NCBI GenBank assembly: GCA_035545255.1
Contig: DASZYR010000208.1
Coordinates: 1 to 14,697, forward strand
Direction of reading: 5' to 3'
Source of the DNA: Dokdonella_A sp035545255
GTDB lineage: Bacteria; Pseudomonadota; Gammaproteobacteria; Xanthomonadales; Rhodanobacteraceae
DNA: 14,697 nt
Under the pieces are notes generated by a model, which had not been told where the DNA came from, did not search any database, and was given only the letters and a program-made list of their open reading frames with translations. The position numbers and the translations under genes are program-made. Each line of letters begins with the position of its first letter. Position 1 is the stretch's first letter. Positions 8,752 to 14,697 of this stretch are shown here, piece by piece.

Positions 8752-9665
8752 GCGACACCGAACGGCTCTATCGGGAGCTGCACGGCAAGCTCGCAGCGAT
8801 GCCCGTGCTCGCGGACAAGCCCGAGGAAAACGCCGATACGACGCTCCGCGCGCTGTGGCACACGGCGGCCGGCCATCCGAAGTCGGCCGTTGCCGCGTCG
8901 AATGCCGAGCTGCCGCCGCTTCGCGAGGAAATGCGAAAGCAGCTCGAAGATCTCGTGGCCCGGCGCCTTCGCGGCGTTCCGCTCGCGCATCTGACCGGCC
9001 GCCAGCATTTCCTCGGTCTCGAGCTGATCTCGGGACCCGGCGCGCTCGTCCCGCGCCGCGAGACCGAGCTGCTCGCCGAGGCCGCGATCGCGCTCGCGCG
9101 AGCCATGGCCGCCGAGGCTTCCGCCGCGATCGTGGTCGTGGACGTCTGCTCCGGATCGGGCAACATCGCGCTCGCGATCGCGCGCGCGATACCCGCGGCG
9201 AAGGTTTGCGGCGCGGACCTCAGCGAAGAAGCCGTCGATCTCGCGCGCCGCAACGCCGCGGCGCTCGATCTCGCGGACCGCGTCCGCTTCGAGGCCGGCG
9301 ATCTTCTAGCGCCGTTCGACAGCGTCGAATTCGTAGGCCGCATCGATCTCTTGACCTGCAATCCGCCCTATATCAGCAGCACGAAGGTCGGCCAGATGGC
9401 GGACGAGATCGCATCGCACGAGCCGCGTCTGGCGTTCGACGGCGGACCGCTCGGCGTTACGATATTGATGCGGCTCCTGCAGGACGCGCCGCGATGGCTC
9501 AGTCCGGGCGGCTGGCTCGCCTTCGAGGTCGGTGCGGGGCAAGGCGGGCCCCTCGTGCGTCGGCTGCGCGGCATGAAGGCGTTCTGCGAAGTACGCGAAT
9601 TGACGAACGAGGCCGGCGAAGTGCGCGCGGTGCTCGCGCGCCGCGCCGATGGAGAAGAGGAATGA
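8748..9665 (+). CDS. HemK/PrmC-family SAM-dependent N5-glutamine methyltransferase paralogue
   Basis: 305 aa with the full PrmC layout: an N-terminal helical part, GVPLAHLTGRQHFLGLEL (76-93), LVPRRETELLAEA (100-112), SAM loop VDVCSGSGNIALAIA (131-145), acidic SAM-binding residue in GADLSEEAVDLARRNA, the catalytic amide-binding NPPY (205-208), and EPRLAFDGGPLG (225-236). PrmC methylates the side-chain amide nitrogen of glutamine in release factors, and NPPY enzymes in general methylate planar nitrogens. Here the gene lies inside an operon with two amide-forming enzymes and no release-factor gene, and the SAM loop reads DVCSGSG rather than the usual DLGTGSG. I therefore infer a specialised paralogue acting on a pathway carboxamide. 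The start at 8748 overlaps the ligase stop (ATGA); the stop overlaps the next start the same way. The housekeeping PrmC role cannot be excluded. Confidence 0.88.
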   Translation: MSDTERLYRELHGKLAAMPVLADKPEENADTTLRALWHTAAGHPKSAVAASNAELPPLREEMRKQLEDLVARRLRGVPLAHLTGRQHFLGLELISGPGALVPRRETELLAEAAIALARAMAAEASAAIVVVDVCSGSGNIALAIARAIPAAKVCGADLSEEAVDLARRNAAALDLADRVRFEAGDLLAPFDSVEFVGRIDLLTCNPPYISSTKVGQMADEIASHEPRLAFDGGPLGVTILMRLLQDAPRWLSPGGWLAFEVGAGQGGPLVRRLRGMKAFCEVRELTNEAGEVRAVLARRADGEEE

Positions 9666-10657
9666 CCGCGCTCGACTGGCACGTTCTCGACATCGACTAC
9701 GAGCGCGAAGCCGAGCGCATCTCGTCCCGCCTTCGCGACATCACGGCCCGCACGCTGCACCGGCGCGGCCTCGTCGTCGCGATCTCGGGCGGAATCGACA
9801 GCTCGGTGTGCGCCGCGCTCGCCGCGCGTGCGCTCGGTCCCTCGCGCGTCTTCTGCCTGATCCTGCCCGAGCGCGATTCGGACACCGACAGCGCGGCGCG
9901 CGCCGGATTGCTCGCCAGCCATCTCGGCGTGCGCACGGAGACGTTCGACATCGCGCCGACGCTCGAAGCGATCGGCTGCTACGAGGCGCGCGATGCCGCC
10001 ATCCGCGTGGTCCTGCCGGAATACGACTCGCGCTGGAAGATGAAGCTCGTGATCTCCGGCGGCAGCGCCGGCGGCATCAACCGGTTCCGCGTCGTCGCGC
10101 GCTCGCCCGGCGGCGTCGTGCACGAGCGCGATCTCGGGCTGACCGAATACCTCACGATCGTCGCCGCGACGAGCTTCAAGCAGCGCATCCGCAAGACGAT
10201 CGAGTATTTCCACGCGGACCGGCTCAACTACGCGGTGCTGGGAACGCCGAACCGCCTCGAGTACGACCAGGGGTTCTTCGTCAAGAACGGCGACGGCGCC
10301 GCCGACATCAAGCCGATCGCGCATCTCTACAAGAGCCAGGTCTACGGCATGGCGCGCCATCTCGGATTGCCGCAGCGCCTGTGCGACGCGCAGCCGACGA
10401 CCGACACCTACAGCCTCGAGCAGGGCCAGGACGAGTTCTACTTCGCGCTTCCCTACCGCGCGATGGATCTCGCGCTGTGGGCCATCGATCACGAAGTCGC
10501 CGCGGCCGAGCTCGCGCGCGCGCTCGACATCGATGTCGCGCGCGCCGAAGCCGTCTACACGGACATCCGCAACAAGCGCCGGACGACGCGTTACCAGCAC
10601 CTCGCTCCGGTTCTCGTCGACGCGAGCCCGGCCGAGAGCGACGTCGCGTCGCGATGA
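9662..10657 (+). CDS. NAD synthase-like ammonia-dependent ATP pyrophosphatase
   Basis: 331 aa. The PP-loop SGGIDSS (42-48), AVLGTPNRLEYDQGFFVKNGDGAADIKPIAHLYKSQV (split at 191-208 and 209-227) and QGQDEFYFALPYRAMD (254-269) are NAD synthetase hallmarks. It would adenylate a carboxylate and convert it to an amide with ammonia. It has no fused glutaminase domain, so it depends on free ammonia or a partner. Oddities: about 50 extra residues (~112-163) sit between the PP-loop half and the rest, and the usual NLQARLRM-type helix is replaced by TSFKQRIRK (170-178). With its place in an amide-chemistry operon, this suggests a changed substrate rather than NAD synthesis, though a true NadE is possible. 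ATG at 9662 overlaps the methyltransferase stop; the stop overlaps the acyltransferase start. Confidence 0.85.
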   Translation: MTALDWHVLDIDYEREAERISSRLRDITARTLHRRGLVVAISGGIDSSVCAALAARALGPSRVFCLILPERDSDTDSAARAGLLASHLGVRTETFDIAPTLEAIGCYEARDAAIRVVLPEYDSRWKMKLVISGGSAGGINRFRVVARSPGGVVHERDLGLTEYLTIVAATSFKQRIRKTIEYFHADRLNYAVLGTPNRLEYDQGFFVKNGDGAADIKPIAHLYKSQVYGMARHLGLPQRLCDAQPTTDTYSLEQGQDEFYFALPYRAMDLALWAIDHEVAAAELARALDIDVARAEAVYTDIRNKRRTTRYQHLAPVLVDASPAESDVASR

Positions 10658-11715
10658 GCGCCGCCCTGCCAGGCGCGGAGCCGGCGTATCGGGTCGTCGA
10701 TGGCGACGTGCGCCGGCACCGCGACGATTTCCTCGACGTGTTTCGACGCGGCAGCAGGGATGCCGGGCATTTCGCCGCGAAGTACGACTGGTTCTATCGT
10801 TCGTGCCCATGGGGCGAGCCGCTGCTGCGCCTGCTCCGCGTCGGCTCGGACGGGCCGTTCGTCGGGGCCGCGGCGATCGGAAAGCGTCCGATGTTCCTCG
10901 ACGGGCAGCCGATCCGCGCGGGCGTTCTGGTCGATCTCGTCGTCGACGCCGCACATCGCTCGCTGGGGCCTGCCCTGATCCTCCAGCGCGAGATCCTCGA
11001 GCGGGCACTCGCCGAGTTCGATTTCGTCTACGGTTTCCCGAATCCGAAAGCGGTGCGCGTGGTGACGCGGGTCGGCTATTCGGTGATCGACGAGAGCGTG
11101 CGCTGCTCCCTCGTCCTCCACCACGCGCCCTATCTCGAACGCGTGCTGCCGCGCCCGCTGGCGCGCGCCGCCGGCGCGATCGTCGACGGCATCGACCGGA
11201 GCGTCGAGGCGCTTCGCGGGCTCGTCGGCACGCGCCCCTCCGCTGAATGGCGCGACGACGTCGATCCTCGCATGCAGGCGCTCTGGGAACGATCCGCGCC
11301 GCAGGGGCTGGTCGGATCGAAGGACATTCAAGGCCTCGGCTGGCGGTTCGCGGCATCATCCGACCAGCGTGCGCGCTACCTCCTCGTCGGCGCGCGCGCG
11401 GAAGGTCCGCTCGAAGCCTGGTTCGCGTGCCAGGCGCACGGCTCGACGCTGCACGTGCGCGATTTCTGGTCGGTCGAGGCGAACACGTCGACGCCCCGCG
11501 CGGCGATCCGGGCGCTCGCGCGCGCCGCGCGAAGCGCGGGCTTTTCCTCCGTTTCCGTCGAATGCACCGCAAGCTCGCGAGCTCTCGCGTCGTGGCTGCG
11601 CGCGGGCTTCCGGGAACGCGGCAGGCGTCCGGTCGTCGGCGCGTGGAATCCCGCATTGAATCTTGCGAACAGCGGCGTCCCCATCCATCTCACCGCCGCC
11701 GACGAGGACGAATGA
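10654..11715 (+). CDS. GNAT-superfamily N-acyltransferase, probably two GNAT-like halves
   Basis: 353 aa. Residues ~12-150 fit a GNAT fold: KYDWFYRSCPWGEP (43-56), the strand VLVDLVVDAAHR (91-102), the acyl-CoA pyrophosphate-binding pattern R-x-x-G-x-A in HRSLGPALIL (101-110), and FVYGFPNPKAVRVVTRVGY (125-134 onward). A second GNAT-like half lies at ~235-335, ending in a VSVECTASSRALASWLRAGF-type helix. GNAT enzymes move an acyl group from CoA or a carrier protein to an amine. As the last gene after a carrier and its ligase, acyl transfer from the carrier is plausible but is inference. The start at 10654 overlaps the previous stop (ATGA), and no competing start is better. No signal peptide or membrane helix is visible. 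The exact acyl donor and acceptor are unknown; the two-half reading is moderately supported. Confidence 0.75.
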   Translation: MSAALPGAEPAYRVVDGDVRRHRDDFLDVFRRGSRDAGHFAAKYDWFYRSCPWGEPLLRLLRVGSDGPFVGAAAIGKRPMFLDGQPIRAGVLVDLVVDAAHRSLGPALILQREILERALAEFDFVYGFPNPKAVRVVTRVGYSVIDESVRCSLVLHHAPYLERVLPRPLARAAGAIVDGIDRSVEALRGLVGTRPSAEWRDDVDPRMQALWERSAPQGLVGSKDIQGLGWRFAASSDQRARYLLVGARAEGPLEAWFACQAHGSTLHVRDFWSVEANTSTPRAAIRALARAARSAGFSSVSVECTASSRALASWLRAGFRERGRRPVVGAWNPALNLANSGVPIHLTAADEDE

Positions 11716-11777
11716 TCACGCGGCGATCCGCGGCCGGGTTGCGCCCGGACGAGGACGTTGCACGCTCGTGCCGGCCT

Positions 11778-11793
11778 CGCGGATGAGTCCGCG
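11778..11793 (+). repeat. perfect 6-bp hairpin downstream of the operon
   Basis: CGCGGA and TCCGCG flank the four-base loop TGAG, 62 nt after the acyltransferase stop. No T-run follows. It may protect the mRNA 3' end or be chance in GC-rich DNA. Confidence 0.35.
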
Positions 11794-11811
11794 GCAGGTG
11801 CGTCGCGCGCG

Positions 11812-11827
11812 CGTCCTCAGGACGTTT
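11812..11827 (+). terminator. candidate intrinsic terminator of the six-gene operon
   Basis: CGTCC (11812-11816), loop TCA, GGACG (11820-11824), followed at once by TTT (11825-11827). It is the only stem in the gap with a T stretch behind it. The stem and T-run are both short, so termination efficiency is uncertain. Confidence 0.35.
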
Positions 11828-11846
11828 CGCGCATCGCGGTGAGCGC

Positions 11847-11861
11847 TCGCCCGCCGGGCGA
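11847..11861 (+). repeat. perfect 6-bp hairpin TCGCCC/GGGCGA
   Basis: TCGCCC and GGGCGA pair around a GCC loop, the third stem within 84 bp. No T-run follows. It could be part of a composite terminator or an RNA-stabilising element. Confidence 0.3.
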
Positions 11862-11957
11862 TGCCTTGTCGCCTGGTTCGCTTCCTTCCTCGCAGTCGCG
11901 CCCTCGCGCCGAAGTCTCCGGAGGGTCCGCGGACGCAAACCTGCTTTGCACCTCATC

Positions 11958-11986
11958 TTGCGAGGCGCCGACCCGATATATTTAAA
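11958..11986 (+). promoter_or_regulatory. candidate promoter of the TonB-dependent receptor
   Basis: TTGCGA (11958-11963) and TTTAAA (11981-11986) each match the sigma-70 boxes at four of six bases with 17-bp spacing, inside an AT-rich run (GATATATTTAAAT) unlike the flanking DNA. The run ends about 40 bp before the chosen start codon. TATATT at 11977-11982 and TATAAC at 11991-11996 are alternative -10 elements with poorer -35 partners. No clear Fur or other operator palindrome was seen. Confidence 0.4.
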
Positions 11987-12027
11987 TGGCTATAACGGTC
12001 GCGACGCGACCATGGGGAGAACGCATC

Positions 12028-14088
12028 ATGCGTCGCTTGCGGCTGCATTCCGCCGTCTTCGTCGCGCTCGCCTGCGCCTCGACGTCCTTTCCGGCCGGCG
12101 CGCAGTCGGCCAGCGCGAGCGATGTGTTCACACTCGGCGAAATCGCAGTCGCGGGCAGCCGCCCTTCGACCTCGATCGACGACGACACGATCACGGGCGA
12201 AGAGATGTGGCGGTTCGACACGCAATCGCTCGACGACACCGTGAAACTCGTGCCCGGCGTCTCCTCGACGCTCGACACGAACGGCCTCCGCAACGAGCGG
12301 AACATCTTCGTGCGCGGCTTCGATCGTCTCGAAGTGCCGCTCTCCATCGACGGCGTGCGCGTCTATCTTCCGGCCGACAACCGGCTCGATTTCCAGCGCT
12401 TCCTCACGGCCGATCTCGCTGAAGTCGAAATCCGCAAGGGATACGTCTCGGTGCTGGACGGGCCCGGCGGCATGGGCGGCGCGATCAATCTCGTCACGCG
12501 CAAGCCGACGAAGCCGCTCGAGGCGCAATTCCAGACGGGAACGACGCTCGATCGCGGCGGATCGCTCGGCGACTGGTACGGCTACGGGCGCGTCGGCACG
12601 AAGCAGGATCTCTTCTACGCGCAGGCCAGCGCGAACCATCTCGATCGCGACCACTGGGAGCTTCCGGACGATTTCCGCCCGCCGACGCCGATCGAGGACG
12701 GCGGTGAGCGCAACCGCTCGTTCAACCGCGATTCGCGCGTGAATCTCAAGCTCGGATTCACTCCGAGCGACACCGACGAATACACGCTGAACTACACGCG
12801 CCAGAAAGGCGCGAAAGGCGCGCCGCTCAACACGCGCGTCGATCCGCCGAATCCGCCCAACAGCTATTGGGACTGGCCGTGGTGGAACATCGAGAATCTC
12901 TACTTCCTGTCGAACACGTCGCTCGGCGGCGACTCGTATCTCAAGACGCGCTTCTATCGCAACACGTTCGACAACGCGCTCGACGCGTACGACGACGCGA
13001 CCTACACGACGCAGTCGAACAACGGCCGTTTCCGCAGCATCTATGCCGACGTCGGCCGCGGCGGGAACATCGAGTCCGGCTGGCTCACATCGGCGAACGA
13101 GCTTCGCTTCGCGCTCTACTACCGCGACGATCAGCATCGCGAACACAACATCAACCGGCCGACGAATCCAACGATGCGATCGGTCGAGCCGGTGCAGCAC
13201 ACCGAGGAAGAAACGTTCTCGCTCGCCGTCGAGGATACCTGGCACGTCGCGGGCGCGGTCGATCTCGTCGGCGGCGTCAGCTACGATCGCAACGAGATCG
13301 ATCGTGCAGAGGAATACAACGCGACCGACGGTCTCTTCGACTACCCGACCGGAAGCAGCCACGCGTTCAACGGGCAGGCCGCGGTCGACTGGCGCTACGC
13401 CGAGGATGCGTCGCTGCGCGCCGACGTCTCGTCGCGAACACGCTTTCCGACGAACTTCGAGCGCTTCAGCACGCGCTTCGGCACGGCGGTGCCGAATCCC
13501 GATCTCGGGTCAGAGCGCGCGACGAATTACGAGATCGCCTGGCAGAGGGACATCTCGGCCGGCACGCGCGTGTCGGCTGCCGTCTTCTATTCCGATGTCT
13601 CGGACATGATCCAGACCGTCATCGTCGACGCAGGTCCGCCGCAGCTGACGCAGACGCGGAACGTCGGCGACGGCAGCTATCGCGGCGTTGAGCTCGGCGG
13701 CGGCACGCGCCTCGGCGATGCCTGGTCGATCGGCGGCAACTACACGCGCCTGCATCGCAAGATCGACGACGCGCTGCAGCCGAACCTGCGCCCGGTCGGC
13801 ACGCCGAAGCATCAGGCGCTCCTGTACGCGACCTGGTCGCCGACGGAACGGTTCACGCTGACGCCGAGCATCGAGTACGCGAGCGACCGCTGGAGCGACG
13901 TCACCGGCGGCGGCTACGTCGAGACCGGCGAGTATTGCCTTCTGGATATCCAGGCCGAGTACCGCTTCAACCGCAACGTGCGCCTCGCGGTCGGCGGTCG
14001 CAACCTCGCCGACAAGGATTACGAGCTCGCATGGGGATTCCCGCAGGAAGGGCGCACGTTCTTCGCGAAGGTCGACATCATCTACTGA
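12028..14088 (+). CDS. TonB-dependent outer-membrane receptor
   Basis: 686 aa. A Sec signal peptide runs from MRRLRLHSAVFVALACAST to about AGAQ (27). A TonB-box-like stretch DVFTLGEIAVAG follows, then the plug domain: LDDTVKLVPGVSS, FVRGFDRLEVPLSIDGV, VEIRKGYVSVLDGPGGMGGAINLVTRKP. The rest is a 22-strand-type barrel rich in aromatic belts (YWDWPWWN), with typical FERFSTRFG and NLADKDYELAWGFPQEGRTFF near the end and a terminal aromatic Tyr. It would import a ligand such as a siderophore, cobalamin or glycan across the outer membrane using TonB energy; the ligand is not evident. ATG at 12028 is preferred because GGGGAGA (12014-12020) sits 7 nt upstream and the signal peptide starts there; the in-frame ATG at 11986 would add 14 non-signal residues. 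Whether it serves the upstream operon is unknown. Confidence 0.93.
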   Translation: MRRLRLHSAVFVALACASTSFPAGAQSASASDVFTLGEIAVAGSRPSTSIDDDTITGEEMWRFDTQSLDDTVKLVPGVSSTLDTNGLRNERNIFVRGFDRLEVPLSIDGVRVYLPADNRLDFQRFLTADLAEVEIRKGYVSVLDGPGGMGGAINLVTRKPTKPLEAQFQTGTTLDRGGSLGDWYGYGRVGTKQDLFYAQASANHLDRDHWELPDDFRPPTPIEDGGERNRSFNRDSRVNLKLGFTPSDTDEYTLNYTRQKGAKGAPLNTRVDPPNPPNSYWDWPWWNIENLYFLSNTSLGGDSYLKTRFYRNTFDNALDAYDDATYTTQSNNGRFRSIYADVGRGGNIESGWLTSANELRFALYYRDDQHREHNINRPTNPTMRSVEPVQHTEEETFSLAVEDTWHVAGAVDLVGGVSYDRNEIDRAEEYNATDGLFDYPTGSSHAFNGQAAVDWRYAEDASLRADVSSRTRFPTNFERFSTRFGTAVPNPDLGSERATNYEIAWQRDISAGTRVSAAVFYSDVSDMIQTVIVDAGPPQLTQTRNVGDGSYRGVELGGGTRLGDAWSIGGNYTRLHRKIDDALQPNLRPVGTPKHQALLYATWSPTERFTLTPSIEYASDRWSDVTGGGYVETGEYCLLDIQAEYRFNRNVRLAVGGRNLADKDYELAWGFPQEGRTFFAKVDIIY

Positions 14089-14089
14089 G

Positions 14090-14113
14090 ATTCGCGCACG
14101 GAGGCGCGCGAAT
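14090..14113. terminator. perfect 8-bp inverted repeat after the receptor gene
   Basis: ATTCGCGC (14090-14097) and GCGCGAAT (14106-14113) flank an 8-base loop, starting one base after the receptor stop codon. Neither strand has a T-run behind it, so it may be a weak bidirectional terminator or a 3'-end stabiliser between convergent genes. Confidence 0.45.
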
Positions 14114-14211
14114 GCGGCGCGTGTGCGAGCGCGCATCGCCGAAGCGCGGCGCTCATCGGCGGCGCGTCAGTCGGAATCGCAGAGGAATTTCGGGATGCGA
14201 CGCGATGCGGA

Positions 14212-14388
14212 TCAGTGCGTCGTATGCTGCGTCAGCGCGTAATCGTTCGACGTGCGACGCCACAACTCGTTCTGCAGGCGCTTGTGCTCGCGCGAGCCGT
14301 AGCCGCCGGCCATCACGACTTCCCACTCGCGGATGCGCAGCTCGCGATCCGAAAGGCGATCGACTGGAAAATCGGTGACGTTGTACAT
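14212..14388 (-). CDS. small hypothetical protein
   Basis: 58 aa from ATG at 14386-14388: MYNVTDFPVDRLSDRELRIRE at the start, then a charged helical part with EWEVVMAGGYGSREHKRLQNELWRR and a His/Thr-rich tail. Hydrophilic, no signal peptide or membrane segment. I do not recognise it. An alternative GTG at 14463 would overlap the stop of the upstream small gene (GTGA) and add 25 residues of Arg/Ser/Pro-rich sequence; I prefer the ATG because protein-like composition begins there, although no clear Shine-Dalgarno precedes it. It converges on the receptor gene. Confidence 0.5.
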   Translation of the reverse strand: MYNVTDFPVDRLSDRELRIREWEVVMAGGYGSREHKRLQNELWRRTSNDYALTQHTTH

Positions 14389-14459
14389 GGCGCTGGACCG
14401 GATGCTGGGTGGGATCGATTCAGCATTTTGCGTGCCACGAGCCCCCCAGCGGCCGCGCT

Positions 14460-14663
14460 TCACTCCTGCGGCAGCGGCATCCAGTCGAAGCCGGGGAACG
14501 GGACATCCTCGACGACGCCGAGGAACTCGGGGTCGTTCACCGGCCTCGTCCGGTGCAGGTTCTCGCGCGCTTCCTGCTGGAGCCGGTTCAGCGCGTCGAG
14601 GAAGTCCGGGGACGACACGTCGAGGTGATCGAGCCCGAGCCGCTTCAGGATGTCGTGGTTCAT
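14460..14663 (-). CDS. small acidic hypothetical protein
   Basis: 67 aa from ATG at 14661-14663 (MNHDILKRLGLDHL), preceded on the minus strand by the purine-rich GGGAAGGAAAG at a good distance, which decides this start over an in-frame ATG-like start at 14696. It has an N-terminal amphipathic part with LDALNRLQQEARENLHR, then PEFLGVVEDVPFPGFDWMPLPQE, a Pro/aromatic C-terminus. No signal peptide, membrane segment or known motif. Same strand as, and just upstream of, the other small gene, so probably co-transcribed. Function not recognised. Confidence 0.6.
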   Translation of the reverse strand: MNHDILKRLGLDHLDVSSPDFLDALNRLQQEARENLHRTRPVNDPEFLGVVEDVPFPGFDWMPLPQE

Positions 14664-14697
14664 GCGTCTTTCCTTCCCAAGATATCGCGTTCGCACC

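Larger units (their letters stand above)
11716..12027. other. 312-bp non-coding stretch between operon and receptor gene
   Basis: No convincing gene. A 24-codon frame at 11712-11786 overlaps the acyltransferase stop but resembles nothing. The stretch holds three tight stems (11778-11793, 11812-11824, 11847-11861) and, near its 3' end, an AT-rich patch at 11976-11996 that stands out from the surrounding GC-rich DNA. Confidence 0.6.

Noticed and set aside
9368..11656. 762-codon minus-strand open frame across the NAD-synthase-like and GNAT genes
   Set aside because: Low-complexity Arg/Ala-rich product; the plus strand encodes recognisable enzymes with overlapping starts and stops.
11712..11786. 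24-codon frame whose ATG overlaps the GNAT stop (ATGA)
   Set aside because: The overlap pattern fits the operon, but the product is tiny, Arg-rich and unrecognised, and there is no supporting evidence.
11776..11830. GGATGAGTCC stretch resembling a hammerhead ribozyme core
   Set aside because: The conserved CUGANGA starts differently and no GAAA core strand follows stem II; a chance match.
11986..12027. Upstream ATG extending the TonB receptor by 14 residues
   Set aside because: The extension is not signal-peptide-like and lies over the promoter-like patch; a strong GGGGAGA precedes the ATG at 12028.

Overview
The window is about two-thirds G+C and gene-dense. It carries a TonB-dependent outer-membrane receptor with a signal peptide, so the host is a Gram-negative bacterium. 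Base composition and gene style fit a high-GC proteobacterium, perhaps of the Xanthomonadales type, but no marker gene fixes the taxonomy. I saw no tRNA, rRNA, insertion sequence, CRISPR array or phage gene.

Layout. (1) Positions 1-2744, plus strand: the 3' part of a large beta-propeller (WD40-like) protein that begins outside the window. (2) Positions 2818-4686, minus strand: a two-domain protein joining an aspartyl/asparaginyl beta-hydroxylase-type oxygenase to a PAPS-dependent sulfotransferase, convergent with gene 1. (3) Positions 4951-11715, plus strand: a tight six-gene operon, divergent from gene 2. It encodes a glutamine-dependent amidotransferase of the asparagine synthase family, a phosphopantetheine carrier protein, an AMP-forming acyl/aminoacyl ligase, a HemK/PrmC-like amide N-methyltransferase paralogue, an NAD-synthase-like ammonia-dependent ligase with an internal insertion, and a GNAT-type acyltransferase. 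The four junctions from the carrier protein onward are stop/start overlaps (TGATG or ATGA). (4) Positions 11716-12027: a non-coding stretch with three short hairpins and an AT-rich promoter-like patch. (5) Positions 12028-14088, plus strand: a TonB-dependent receptor, followed by a perfect 8-bp inverted repeat. (6) Positions 14212-14663, minus strand: two small proteins of unknown function.

Working together. Region 3 is the candidate new system. It pairs carrier-protein loading (ligase plus carrier) with two distinct amide-forming enzymes, an enzyme whose family methylates a carboxamide nitrogen, and an acyltransferase. The neighbouring hydroxylase-sulfotransferase could add a sulfated hydroxyl to the same kind of Asp/Asn-like or acyl group. 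My inference is a small pathway that makes or decorates an amidated, possibly N-methylated, hydroxylated and sulfated molecule such as a modified amino acid, lipid or surface glycan. There are no glycosyltransferases, transporters, polyketide synthase or multimodular NRPS genes in the window, so the substrate cannot be named.
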